From: an uncultured Collinsella sp.
Lineage (GTDB): Bacteria; Actinomycetota; Coriobacteriia; Coriobacteriales; Coriobacteriaceae
DNA: 64,000 nt
Direction of reading: 5' to 3'
NCBI GenBank assembly: GCA_900556605.1
Contig: USPC01000002.1
Location: forward strand, 31,938-95,937
A program made the position numbers and the translations under genes. A model generated the notes under the pieces. It worked only from the letters and a program-made list of their open reading frames with translations, ran no database searches and was not told the origin of the DNA. The stretch's first letter is position 1. Each line of letters starts with the position of its first letter. Below are positions 56,031-64,000 of the stretch, piece after piece.

Positions 56031-57323
56031 GTGCTCGCACCCCATATTTCCGTCGTCAACCTCGGCTGCCGTGTCAACCGGGTTGAGTCTGACCGTATCA
56101 CTGCCGATCTTATGCGCCTGGGCTTTGCTATTGTGGAGCCCCAGGATGCCGATCTGATCGTCATTAACACCTGTGCCGTTACGGGCGAGGCCGAGGCCAA
56201 GACCCGTAAGGCCGTCCGTCATGCGCTGGCCTATCCGGGCGAGCCTTACGTGGTCGTAACCGGCTGCGTCGTCAACCTGCATCCCGAGGAGTTGCTGGAG
56301 CTCTCCGATCGCGTGATCGCCGAGCCGTCCAAGATCGATGTCGCCGAGCGCGTCTGCGAGGTGCTGGGTGTCGAATCCGATAGCGTTCCCGCCTGCAGCG
56401 ATGGCGAGGTGGTCGATGCGCTCGGTCGCTCTCGCCTGGGCGTGAAGATTCAGGACGGCTGCAACCATCGCTGCACCTATTGCATTGTGTGGAAGGCACG
56501 CGGCCCCGAGCGCTCCGTGCCCGTCGAGTCCGTGCTCGAGCAAGTTCGCGAGGCCCAGGAGGCCGGCGTGCCCGAAGTGGTGCTGACCGGTGTGAACCTG
56601 GGTGCCTACGATGGCAAGAGCGCGACCGACGAGCACGTCGAAATCGATGAGCTGCTCGAGGCCATCATGGAGCGCACGTCTATTCCGCATGTGCGCATTT
56701 CCTCGGTCGAGCCCATGGATATCTCCGAGCGCCTGCTTAAGGTTATGGCGCGCTACCCGCAGCGTATCGCCCCGTTTTTGCACCTGCCCGTGCAGTCCGG
56801 CTGCACGGCGACCCTGCATCGCATGGGCCGTCCCTATAGCGCCGAGGCCTTTGAGGACACGGTGCGTATGATTCGCGCCAACTTGCCCCAGGCGTCCCTT
56901 TCGTGCGATGTCATCGTCGGTTTTCCCGGTGAGACGGACGAGGAGTTTGAGGAATCGCTGGCGCTGTGCCGCCGTGTGGGTTTCTCGCGTATGCACGTGT
57001 TCCGCTACAGCAAGCGTCCCGGTACCCTTGCTGCCGACATGCCCGACCAGGTGCCACCCGAGGTTATGGCCGAGCGCAGCCGCCGTATGCGGGCCGCCGC
57101 ACAGGAGCTCGCTATTGCCGACGCTCGTCGTCGCGTGGGCACGGTCGAGCGTGCCGTGCTCGAGTATGGTGACAACCTGACGCTCGGCTCGTTCCATCAT
57201 GCCCGTCTTGACGATACCTGTGGACTCACAGCCCCGTGCCTGCTCGATGTTGCTATCATCGGAGTCGATGATTCCGGCTTGGTCCATGCACACAGGGAGG
57301 TTCATGGAAGCCTCGAAGATTAG
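56031..57323 (+). CDS. mtaB: tRNA t6A37 methylthiotransferase MtaB
   Basis: Radical SAM enzyme that adds a methylthio group to t6A37. The N-terminal cluster cysteines are in NLGCRVNRVE, VINTCAVTGEAE and VVTGCVVN; the radical SAM motif is QDGCNHRCTYCIVWKARGPE. HLPVQSGCTATLHRMGRPY is conserved. The length is 430 residues. The start is GTG at 56031. Its 3' end overlaps phoH by 20 bases. The C-terminal TRAM-like region is short. Confidence 0.94.
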   Translation: MLAPHISVVNLGCRVNRVESDRITADLMRLGFAIVEPQDADLIVINTCAVTGEAEAKTRKAVRHALAYPGEPYVVVTGCVVNLHPEELLELSDRVIAEPSKIDVAERVCEVLGVESDSVPACSDGEVVDALGRSRLGVKIQDGCNHRCTYCIVWKARGPERSVPVESVLEQVREAQEAGVPEVVLTGVNLGAYDGKSATDEHVEIDELLEAIMERTSIPHVRISSVEPMDISERLLKVMARYPQRIAPFLHLPVQSGCTATLHRMGRPYSAEAFEDTVRMIRANLPQASLSCDVIVGFPGETDEEFEESLALCRRVGFSRMHVFRYSKRPGTLAADMPDQVPPEVMAERSRRMRAAAQELAIADARRRVGTVERAVLEYGDNLTLGSFHHARLDDTCGLTAPCLLDVAIIGVDDSGLVHAHREVHGSLED

Positions 57324-58290
57324 ACTTACCGTTCCCGAGGGTATTGACCCCTCGCGCGTTTTGGGCGCCGGCGACGGCGTCCTTCGTGAGCTCGAGAGCT
57401 TGGTTCGCGCTCACGTGGTCGCCCGTGGCGAAAGTATCGCCGTGAGCGGCGACCCGGACGAGGTCGAGCTCGTGGTGCGCTTTTTCGAGCATGCTTTTCG
57501 CGAGGCGGCCGCCGGACGCACGCTGTCTGCCGACGATGTCTCTCGCTGCCTTGCCGTTTTGCGCGACGGCGAGCATGAGGCTACATCGCTTCGCGATGAT
57601 GTGCTGCTTTCGTATCGCGGCCGTGCCATTCGCCCCAAAACGCTCGGCCAAAAGCGCTATGTAGATGCCATCCGCTCGCATACCATCACGTTTGGTCTAG
57701 GTCCTGCCGGTACCGGTAAGACCTATCTGGCCATGGCGCTCGCCGTTGCCGCGCTCAAGCGTCACGAGGTGGGCCGTCTGATCTTGACGCGTCCGGTTGT
57801 CGAGGCGGGGGAGAACCTGGGCTTTTTGCCCGGTACCCTCGAGGAAAAGATCGACCCCTACATGCGTCCGCTCTACGACGCCCTTTTTGACATGATGGAT
57901 CGCGAGCGCACCGATGAGCTCATGGAGCGCGGCGTGATCGAGATCGCCCCGCTTGCCTACATGCGCGGCCGCACGCTGAGCGATGCCTTCGTGGTGCTCG
58001 ATGAGGCGCAAAATACCACGCCCGAGCAGATGAAGATGTTCCTGACGCGCCTGGGCTTTAACACCAAGTTTGTGATTACCGGCGACCTGAGTCAGCGCGA
58101 CCTGGTGGGTCGTCGCGGCGGTCTTGCCGACGTCGAGCAGATTTTAGGCCGTGTCGACGATGTCGCATTTTCTCACCTCGAGCGTGCCGACGTGGTGCGC
58201 CATGCCTTGGTGGGGCGTATCGTCGAGGCATACGATGCTTATGATGATGTGCGCGAGAAACGCGTGCACGACCGAAAGGAGTCCCGTTGA
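57304..58290 (+). CDS. phoH: PhoH-like ATPase
   Basis: P-loop NTPase of the YbeZ/PhoH family, linked to RNA metabolism with YbeY. Walker A is in FGLGPAGTGKTYLAMALAV and Walker B in FVVLDEAQNTTPEQMKMF; TGDLSQRDL follows. The first 100 residues are a KH-like N-terminal domain. The length is 328 residues. The ATG at 57304 follows AGGGAGG and overlaps mtaB. ybeY overlaps its stop. Confidence 0.95.
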   Translation: MEASKIRLTVPEGIDPSRVLGAGDGVLRELESLVRAHVVARGESIAVSGDPDEVELVVRFFEHAFREAAAGRTLSADDVSRCLAVLRDGEHEATSLRDDVLLSYRGRAIRPKTLGQKRYVDAIRSHTITFGLGPAGTGKTYLAMALAVAALKRHEVGRLILTRPVVEAGENLGFLPGTLEEKIDPYMRPLYDALFDMMDRERTDELMERGVIEIAPLAYMRGRTLSDAFVVLDEAQNTTPEQMKMFLTRLGFNTKFVITGDLSQRDLVGRRGGLADVEQILGRVDDVAFSHLERADVVRHALVGRIVEAYDAYDDVREKRVHDRKESR

Positions 58291-58796
58291 GTGTATTGAC
58301 CAGCAACGATGCCGAGCTCGATACGCTGCTCGACGCGCAGGAGGTAGAGCACATCTGCGAGGTCGTGCTTGCCGCCGAGGGCGTTGAGCGTGAAGTCGAG
58401 ATTTCCCTTTCATATGTCGATGAGGACGAGATGCACGAGCTCAATCACGAGTGGCGCGGTATCGACCGTACCACCGATGTCCTCTCGTTTGAATGCGACT
58501 CGGCCTTTGACGAGGATATTCCCGCCGATGAGACGCTTGAGCTCGGCGATATCATCCTGGCCCCGCAAGTCATTGCCCGTCAGGCCCCCGGCTTTGGCAA
58601 TGCCCCTGCCGACGAGTGTCGCCTGATGCTCGTGCATGGCATGCTGCACCTGCTGGGGTATGACCATATCGAGGACGACGAGGCCGAGGTCATGGAGGCC
58701 CGCGAGGACGCCATCCTGCGCGATCTGGCGCTCGAGCGCGGCGAGGACCCCAAGCTGGTCCACGTCGGCCCCATCACCAACCACGCCCACGACTAG
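58287..58796 (+). CDS. ybeY: Endoribonuclease YbeY
   Basis: Zinc-dependent RNase for 16S 3'-end maturation and rRNA quality control. The zinc motif HGMLHLLGYDH is intact, with the preceding TTDVLSFECD and LGDIILAPQV family segments. The length is 169 residues. The TTG at 58287 overlaps the phoH stop by 4 bases. phoH-ybeY-dgkA-era-recO is a conserved Gram-positive order. Confidence 0.95.
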   Translation: MSVLTSNDAELDTLLDAQEVEHICEVVLAAEGVEREVEISLSYVDEDEMHELNHEWRGIDRTTDVLSFECDSAFDEDIPADETLELGDIILAPQVIARQAPGFGNAPADECRLMLVHGMLHLLGYDHIEDDEAEVMEAREDAILRDLALERGEDPKLVHVGPITNHAHD

Positions 58797-58805
58797 GAGC
58801 CGTCT

Positions 58806-59183
58806 ATGATTCCCGGATCGAACAAGGATCATCCATCCTTCTTAAAGTCGTTTTCCTACGCTATGGAGGGCTTCGTCACCGCCGTTAAGACCGAGCGCAA
58901 CATTAAGGTCATGCTCGTGGCGGGCGTGTGCACCGTTATTGCCGGCTGCATCGTGGGGCTCGACATTGCCGAGTGGGCCACGATTATCATCTGTTGTGGT
59001 CTGGTGATTCACGGCGAGCTGTGCAACACCGCCATGGAGGCGATTGTCGATCTGGCGACCCAGGAGCTCCATCCGCTGGCAAAGCGTGCGAAGGATATCG
59101 CCGCCGCCTCCGTATACGTTCTTTCCATTACCGCCGCGATTGTGGGCTTGCTCGTATTTGCCCACGCGCTCGGCTTTATTTAG
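58806..59183 (+). CDS. dgkA: Diacylglycerol/undecaprenol kinase
   Basis: Small integral membrane kinase of the Gram-positive type, usually acting on undecaprenol. The N-terminal amphipathic helix (FSYAMEGFVTAVKTERNIKV) and the catalytic Glu/Asn region GELCNTAMEAIVDLATQE are present; about three membrane helices are predicted by eye. The length is 125 residues. AGGAG precedes the ATG. It lies between ybeY and era. Confidence 0.93.
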   Translation: MIPGSNKDHPSFLKSFSYAMEGFVTAVKTERNIKVMLVAGVCTVIAGCIVGLDIAEWATIIICCGLVIHGELCNTAMEAIVDLATQELHPLAKRAKDIAAASVYVLSITAAIVGLLVFAHALGFI

Positions 59184-59195
59184 AAAGGGATTTTC

Positions 59196-60272
59196 ATGTC
59201 CGACAATATGCAGCCTATCGATGAAACTCTGGACGACGAGTCCCTGGATGCGGTGGATGCCGAAGCGAACGATGCCTATGAGGATGTCGAGGAGTTCGAT
59301 CCGTTTGAGGGCATGAGCGACGAGGAGCTCGACGCCCTGTGCGACGAGGGCGACAGCCTCGCGGGCTTTGGCGACGTTGAGCTTGGTTTCCGCAGCGGCT
59401 TCGTGGCGCTGGTCGGCCGCCCCAACGCCGGCAAGTCCACGCTGCTCAACGCCTGCTATGGCAAAAAGGTCGCCATCACCTCGCCGGTGGCCCAGACGAC
59501 CCGCCGCCGCATGCGCGCCGTCGTCAACCGCCCCGGTTACCAGCTGGTCTTTGTCGATACCCCGGGTATCCACAAGCCCAAGGACGGCCTGGGGTCCGAG
59601 CTCAACAAGAGCGCGTTGTTCGAACTGAACGATGTCGATGTCGTCGCGTTTTTGATTGATGCCACCAAGCCGATCGGCAGGGGAGACGCCTGGGTTGCCG
59701 AGCGCGTCAAAAACGCTCGTTCCAAGAAGGTCTTGGTGCTCACTAAGGCCGATGAGGCCGACCCCGCACAGGTCATGGAGCAGCTCAAGGCGGCCCACGA
59801 ACTCATGGAATATGACGATGAGATCGTGACGTCGTCGGTCAAGAATTTCAACGTCGATGCGTTTATCGAGACCGTCGCTCACTTCTTGCCCGAGGGCCCG
59901 CGCTGGTTCCCCGAGGACATGGGCACCGACGCGTCCGACGAGACCCTCGTGGCCGAGTTTGTGCGCGAGAAGGTCCTACGTCGCACTCGCGACGAGATCC
60001 CTCACTCCGTGGGCGTCATCTGTGACGCGCTCGAGCAGACTAAGAAGGTCCTGCGCGTGCACGCCACCATTTACGTCGAGCGCGAGGGCCAGAAGGGCAT
60101 CATCATCGGCAAGGGCGGCGAGATGATCAAGCATATCGGCATCGACGCCCGTCGCGATCTTGAGCGTATCTTTGGCACGCAGGTCTATTTGGAGCTGGAC
60201 GTGAAGGTCAAGGCCGGCTGGCGCGACGACGAGGCCCAGATTCGCCGTTTTGGCTACAACGCCGAGGACTAA
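59196..60272 (+). CDS. era: GTPase Era with acidic N-terminal extension
   Basis: 16S rRNA-binding GTPase of 30S assembly. G1 is GRPNAGKS at 74-81, the effector-loop region follows in ITSPVAQTTRRRM, G3 is in FVDTPGIHKPK and G4 is TKAD. The C-terminal KH domain contains IIIGKGGEMIKHIG. A roughly 65-residue, strongly acidic N-terminal extension precedes the G domain, so the protein has 358 residues instead of about 300. AAAGGG precedes the ATG; no alternative start with a good Shine-Dalgarno is obvious nearer the G domain. Confidence 0.95.
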   Translation: MSDNMQPIDETLDDESLDAVDAEANDAYEDVEEFDPFEGMSDEELDALCDEGDSLAGFGDVELGFRSGFVALVGRPNAGKSTLLNACYGKKVAITSPVAQTTRRRMRAVVNRPGYQLVFVDTPGIHKPKDGLGSELNKSALFELNDVDVVAFLIDATKPIGRGDAWVAERVKNARSKKVLVLTKADEADPAQVMEQLKAAHELMEYDDEIVTSSVKNFNVDAFIETVAHFLPEGPRWFPEDMGTDASDETLVAEFVREKVLRRTRDEIPHSVGVICDALEQTKKVLRVHATIYVEREGQKGIIIGKGGEMIKHIGIDARRDLERIFGTQVYLELDVKVKAGWRDDEAQIRRFGYNAED

Positions 60273-60287
60273 GGGCGCGCGGCGCGC

Positions 60288-61037
60288 ATGGCAGGCTCCC
60301 GGACATATCGCACCAAGGTGCTCGTCCTCGACAAGACGAAGCTCAAAGAGACGGACCTGATCCTTACGATGCTTGACGAGCGGGGTCGGCAGGTTCGTGC
60401 CGTGGCGAAGGGCGCCCGCAAACCCGGTGGGCGCCTGGCCGCGCGCTGCGAGCTGTTCTGTACCGTCGATATGCTGCTCGCGCATGGACGGTCGCTCGAC
60501 GTGGTTTCCCAGGCCGAGCTTATTGAGGCGCCGCTCGGCGCTGCGCCCGACTACGAGACGACCTGCGCCGCAAGCGCAATCGCCGAGGTCGCGCGCGTGT
60601 GCTCGTTCGAGGATGCTGAGGACCCGTTTACCTTTGCTATAACGCGGCGAGCGCTTGCCCTGGTGGGCAGCGGGCTTGACACGACACATATGGATTTACT
60701 TGTGGCGGCGTATGTCTTTAAACTGCTGTCGCACGTTGGCTATCGACCCGATTTTTCGGCCTGCGTGCTGTGCGGAGACCCCATGCTGTCGTATTTTTCG
60801 CCCCAGGCCGGCGGTCTCATGTGCGGGTCGTGCGCGTCGAGCGTTCCGGGTGCCGAACTGGTGTCGACCGGCGAGGTCGCCTGGTTGCGCGCCCTCATGT
60901 CCATGACCTTCGACGAGCTTATGGATCAAAAGATTGACCCGCATACTGCGGCGTTTTTGCTCGGGCTTTCGCATGTCTGGGCGGCAACGCATACCGATCA
61001 GCGGCTCCGTGCGATGGAATTCATGTTGGGTCGGTGA
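60288..61037 (+). CDS. recO: DNA repair protein RecO
   Basis: RecFOR mediator that loads RecA on SSB-coated DNA. The N-terminal OB-fold begins RTYRTKVLVLDKTKLKETDL; the zinc finger has CVLCGDPM and MCGSCAS (four Cys). The length of 249 residues is normal. ATG 60288 is 15 bases after era. It ends the phoH-recO cluster. Confidence 0.93.
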   Translation: MAGSRTYRTKVLVLDKTKLKETDLILTMLDERGRQVRAVAKGARKPGGRLAARCELFCTVDMLLAHGRSLDVVSQAELIEAPLGAAPDYETTCAASAIAEVARVCSFEDAEDPFTFAITRRALALVGSGLDTTHMDLLVAAYVFKLLSHVGYRPDFSACVLCGDPMLSYFSPQAGGLMCGSCASSVPGAELVSTGEVAWLRALMSMTFDELMDQKIDPHTAAFLLGLSHVWAATHTDQRLRAMEFMLGR

Positions 61038-61139
61038 TGATGCGCAGGCACAGGCTGCTTGTGGTAACATACCGACCTGTTGGTACCTCGACCTTGGTTG
61101 CTCGCTCCACCGGCGGCTTCTCAGTCCGAGGCGAATTGA

Positions 61140-61155
61140 GTCGCCCGCGGGCGAC
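61140..61155. promoter_or_regulatory. Palindrome in the rpsO leader
   Basis: GTCGCCCGCGGGCGAC is a perfect 16-base palindrome 20 bases before the rpsO ATG, in a leader that also has a CTCA/TGAG pair. It may be part of an S15 autoregulatory fold. Confidence 0.4.
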
Positions 61156-61175
61156 GTAAAACGAAAGGTGAAACA

Positions 61176-61454
61176 ATGACTGTTTCCAAAGAGCGCAAGG
61201 CGGAGCTGACTGCCCAGTTCGGTAACACCCCGGTCGACACCGGCAACCCCAAGGTTCAGGTCGCCATCCTGAGCGAGCGCATCAAGGAGCTGACCGAGCA
61301 CATGAAGTCCCACCAGAAGGACTTCCACACCCGTCGTGGTCTGCTCATGCTCGTCGGCCGTCGTCGTCGTCTTCTCTCCTACATCAAGAAGAACGACATC
61401 GTCGAGTACCGTGAGCTCATCAAGGCTCTGGGCATTCGCGACAACATCCAGTAA
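61176..61454 (+). CDS. rpsO: 30S ribosomal protein S15
   Basis: 16S-binding protein of the platform. The N-terminal KERKAELTAQFGNTPVDTGN and the core KSHQKDFHTRRGLLMLVGRR are canonical. The length of 92 residues is slightly above the usual 88-89. AAAGG precedes the ATG. A terminator separates it from pnp, the usual downstream gene. Confidence 0.97.
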   Translation: MTVSKERKAELTAQFGNTPVDTGNPKVQVAILSERIKELTEHMKSHQKDFHTRRGLLMLVGRRRRLLSYIKKNDIVEYRELIKALGIRDNIQ

Positions 61455-61470
61455 GGATTTGTACATGCTA

Positions 61471-61501
61471 AGAGCGTCCTGCGCAGCGGGGCGCTCTTTT
61501 T
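61471..61501 (+). terminator. Rho-independent terminator after rpsO
   Basis: AGAGCGTCC / GGGCGCTCT form a 9-bp stem with one wobble, followed by a T-run. Confidence 0.85.
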
Positions 61502-61533
61502 GTGTAAGGGCGTGAATAATTACGCTCTGAAGC

Positions 61534-61591
61534 GTGGCGGGGGCAGGGGGCCCGCGTCACATGAGAAGCCCGCAGGCAAGGGGCCTGTGGG
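61534..61591 (+). promoter_or_regulatory. Tandem hairpins in the pnp leader
   Basis: A GC-rich imperfect hairpin at 61534-61560 (GTG..GCGGG / CCCGC..CAC) is followed by CCCGCAGGC / GCCTGTGGG (61569-61591), just upstream of the pnp Shine-Dalgarno. In E. coli the pnp leader is cut by RNase III for autoregulation; a similar role is possible. Confidence 0.45.
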
Positions 61592-61604
61592 GTAAAGGAG
61601 AACA

Positions 61605-63851
61605 ATGACACTCGTATCCAAGACCTTTGAGCTGTACGGCAAGACCTACACCTTTGAGTCCGGCGAGCTTGCCAAGCAGGCCACCGGCGCCTGTCTGGTC
61701 AAGCAGGGCGATACCACGATGCTCGACACCGTGGTCGTCTCCAAGGAGCGTAAGAATTACGACTTCTTCCCGCTGACCGTCGACTTCAACGAGAAGATGT
61801 ACGCCGCCGGTCGCATCCCGGGTGGCTACCTCAAGCGTGAGGGCCGTCCCAGCGAGAAGGCCACGCTCACGGCCCGTATGATCGACCGCCCGATTCGCCC
61901 GAGCTTCCCGGACGGCTTCCGCAACGAGGTGCACATCGTCGCTACCTCGCTCGTCGCCGACCAGGTCAACCCCTTCGACGTCATCAACGTCATGGGTGCT
62001 TCTCTGGCCATGACGCTCGGCGGCGTGCCCTTCGAGGGCCCGCTTGCCTGCGTGCGCATCGGCCGCAACGTGGAGACCGGCGAGTTTATCGTCAACCCCA
62101 CCTATGAGGAGCGCGAGAACTCCGACCTGGACCTGGAGCTGGGCGGCTCTGCCGACTTCATCTCGATGGTCGAGGCCGGCGCCGAGGAGATCTCCGAGGA
62201 CGATATGCTCGCCGCCATGAAGTTTGGCCAGGAAGCCCTTGCTGCCTTCTGCCAGGCTCAACACGAGTTCGTCTCCGAGTGGGAGCAGGTCAACGGCCCC
62301 ATCGTCAAGAAGGAGTACCCGCTCGACCAGCCCGTCGAGGAGGTCCAGGAGCGCATCTTCGCCCACTACGACGAGATGGCAGCCGCCCTTCGCGACGCCG
62401 ACAAGCTCTCCCGTATCGGCAAGGTCGAGGCTCTGAAGGAGTCCATCCGTGCCGAGTTCACCGAGGAGGAGCAGGCCGCTTGGGAGCGCGAGATCCCTGT
62501 GGCGCTCAAGAAGCTCGAGAAGAAGGCCATGCGCACCATGGTCGTCGAGACCGGTGAGCGCGTCGACGGCCGTGCCGCCGATGAGATCCGTCCCATCATG
62601 GTGAAGGACAACTACTTGCCGCTCGTTCACGGCTCCGGCCTGTTCCAGCGCGGCCAGACCCAGGTTCTCTCCGTCCTGTCGCTTGGCATGCTCAACGAGG
62701 GCCAGCGCCTGGACACCATCGAGCCCACCGAGGGCAAGCGCTACATGCACCACTACAACTTCCCGCCGTTCTGCACCGGCGAGACCGGCCGCATGGGCAG
62801 CCCCAAGCGCCGCGAGATCGGCCACGGCAACCTGGCCGAGCGCGCCCTGCTTCCGGTACTCCCCGACGAGAACGAGTTCCCCTACGCCATCCGCGTGGTC
62901 TCCGAGGTCATGGAGTCCAATGGCTCCTCTTCGATGGCTTCGACCTGCGGCTCCACGCTCGCCCTTATGGACGGCGGTGTGCCCATTAAGCGCCCGGTCT
63001 CCGGTATCGCCATGGGTTTGATCCAGGAGGAGGGCAAGACCGTGGTCCTGTCCGACATCCAGGGTCTCGAGGACTTCCTGGGCGACATGGACTTTAAGGT
63101 CACCGGCACCACCGAGGGCATCACCGCCCTGCAGATGGACAACAAGGCCACCGGCCTTACCTTCGACATCTTGGCCCGCGCCCTGCAGCAGGCCAAGGAG
63201 GGTCGCGCCTTCATCCTGCAGAAGATGCTCGATGTGATCCCCGAGCCGCGCCACACCACGCGCAGCACCGCTCCGCGCATCGTTTCCATCCAGGTTCCGA
63301 CCGACAAGATCCGTGACGTCATCGGTTCCGGCGGTAAGGTCATCCGCGGTATCCAGGACGAGACTGGCGCCTCGGTCGACATCCAGGAGGACGGCACCGT
63401 CTTCGTCGGCGGCACCGGTGAGTCCGTCGACCAGGCTGTCGAGCGCATCAAGCTCATCATCAAGGTTCCCGAGCCGGGCGAGGAGTACACCGGTCGCGTG
63501 GTCTCCATCCAGCCCTTCGGCGCCTTCGTGAACCTGCTGCCCGGCAAGGATGGCCTGCTGCACATCTCCCGCGTCGCCAAGGGCCGCGTGGAGAAGGTCG
63601 AGGACGTCCTCAACGTCGGCGACGAGGTCAAGGTCGTCGTCATCGAGGTCGACGATCGCGGCAAGATCTCGCTCGATCGTCTTGACAAGCCCGAGGCCCC
63701 TGCTCGTGCCGAGGGTGCCTCCGAAGGCGACGGCGAGCACTTCCAGCGCCGTGAGCGTCCGCGTCGCGAGCGCTCCGAGCGCAGCGACCGTCCGCGCCGT
63801 CCCGGTGACAACGGAGGCCGCAAGCCCCGCCGTCACCACGACGCCGAGTAA
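61605..63851 (+). CDS. pnp: Polyribonucleotide nucleotidyltransferase (PNPase)
   Basis: 3'-5' phosphorolytic exoribonuclease. Two RNase PH domains flank a helical linker; the second has GETGRMGSPKRREIGHGNLA and SNGSSSMASTCGSTLALMDG. The KH domain has VIGSGGKVIRGI and the S1 domain has YTGRVVSIQPFGAFVNLLPG. A C-terminal Arg/Gly-rich tail of about 45 residues follows, longer than usual. The length is 748 residues. AAAGGAG precedes the ATG. rpsO-pnp order is standard. Confidence 0.97.
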   Translation: MTLVSKTFELYGKTYTFESGELAKQATGACLVKQGDTTMLDTVVVSKERKNYDFFPLTVDFNEKMYAAGRIPGGYLKREGRPSEKATLTARMIDRPIRPSFPDGFRNEVHIVATSLVADQVNPFDVINVMGASLAMTLGGVPFEGPLACVRIGRNVETGEFIVNPTYEERENSDLDLELGGSADFISMVEAGAEEISEDDMLAAMKFGQEALAAFCQAQHEFVSEWEQVNGPIVKKEYPLDQPVEEVQERIFAHYDEMAAALRDADKLSRIGKVEALKESIRAEFTEEEQAAWEREIPVALKKLEKKAMRTMVVETGERVDGRAADEIRPIMVKDNYLPLVHGSGLFQRGQTQVLSVLSLGMLNEGQRLDTIEPTEGKRYMHHYNFPPFCTGETGRMGSPKRREIGHGNLAERALLPVLPDENEFPYAIRVVSEVMESNGSSSMASTCGSTLALMDGGVPIKRPVSGIAMGLIQEEGKTVVLSDIQGLEDFLGDMDFKVTGTTEGITALQMDNKATGLTFDILARALQQAKEGRAFILQKMLDVIPEPRHTTRSTAPRIVSIQVPTDKIRDVIGSGGKVIRGIQDETGASVDIQEDGTVFVGGTGESVDQAVERIKLIIKVPEPGEEYTGRVVSIQPFGAFVNLLPGKDGLLHISRVAKGRVEKVEDVLNVGDEVKVVVIEVDDRGKISLDRLDKPEAPARAEGASEGDGEHFQRRERPRRERSERSDRPRRPGDNGGRKPRRHHDAE

Positions 63852-63874
63852 CAGCTAAACATAAGCAGCTCAAC

Positions 63875-63904
63875 AAGGGCGACTCCTAAGGGGGTCGCCC
63901 TTTT
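63875..63904 (+). terminator. Rho-independent terminator after pnp
   Basis: AAGGGCGACTCC / GGGGTCGCCCTT pair and are followed by TTTT. Confidence 0.9.
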
Positions 63905-63955
63905 GCTATTCCCGGCGGGGGCCGCGGGTAAAGTTTCCTGCTCTACAGTCCTGCT

Positions 63956-63992
63956 CGCACGGAGAGCACATTAAGTGCTCTCCGGCTCGTGC
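63956..63992. repeat. Large interrupted palindrome at the window end
   Basis: CGCAC-GGAGAGCAC, loop ATTAA, GTGCTCTCC-GGCTC-GTGCG forms a 9-bp stem extended by an outer 5-bp stem. No T-run is visible before the window ends. It may be a terminator for a gene beyond the edge or an interspersed repeat. Confidence 0.45.
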
Positions 63993-64000
63993 GGAACTCG

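Noticed and set aside
54951-57305. A 784-residue minus-strand frame across dnaJ and mtaB
   Set aside because: Antisense shadow of two genes with clear motifs; no Shine-Dalgarno or domain.
61557-63839. A 760-residue minus-strand frame across pnp
   Set aside because: Antisense shadow caused by codon bias in pnp.

Overview
The window reads as chromosomal core DNA from a GC-rich, anaerobic actinobacterium of the class Coriobacteriia, most likely Collinsella or a close relative. This rests on protein content: an actinobacterial-type integration host factor (mIHF), a pyruvate phosphate dikinase next to its regulatory protein, a bifunctional AdhE, MEP-pathway isoprenoid genes, class 1B PyrD/PyrK, and frequent GTG and TTG starts. 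The species call is inference; no rRNA gene is present. I found no tRNA, rRNA, CRISPR array or prophage.

Layout. 1-3 kb: obgE (5' end cut by the window), nadD, yqeK, rsfS, then convergent dinB. 4.4-7.0 kb: rpsP-khpA-rimM-trmD-lepB. 7.1-14 kb: glyQ-glyS, ppsR and ppdK; ppdK is broken by a frameshift in a short CG repeat. 14.1-20.8 kb: rplS, rnhB, yraN-comM-dprA, trmFO and xerC, the last with no ordinary start codon. 20.9-31.2 kb: rpsB-tsf, pyrH-frr-uppS-cdsA-dxr-rseP-ispG-proS, joining translation, undecaprenyl and phospholipid synthesis, the MEP pathway and a site-2 protease. 31.3-36.4 kb, mostly minus strand: an APH-fold kinase, adhE, a REP-associated (RAYT) transposase inside about 50-bp inverted repeats, and rpmB. 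36.6-42.1 kb: pyrR-pyrB-pyrC-pyrK-pyrD-pyrF behind an attenuator-like leader. 42.3-49.4 kb: mihF-gmk-rpoZ-thiI, comEA-comEC, holA, rpsT. 49.5-64 kb: lepA-dusB-hemW, two tandem dnaJ-type genes (the first with a membrane tail), mtaB-phoH-ybeY-dgkA-era-recO, rpsO and pnp.

How the genes work together. Most of the window makes and matures ribosomes (Obg, RsfS, RimM, Era, YbeY, L19, L28, S2, S15, S16, S20), modifies tRNA (TrmD, TrmFO, DusB, ThiI, MtaB) and charges tRNA (GlyQS, ProS). Natural transformation is represented by ComEA, ComEC, DprA and ComM. Central anaerobic metabolism is represented by PPDK with its regulator and by AdhE.

Most notable: the RAYT element with terminal inverted repeats made of REP-like hairpins; a winged-helix-like insertion in the cytoplasmic loop of RseP; a DnaJ-like protein whose C-terminal half is replaced by membrane helices; the ppdK frameshift; the missing xerC start codon; and the three-way pyr leader. 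No wholly new multi-gene system was evident.
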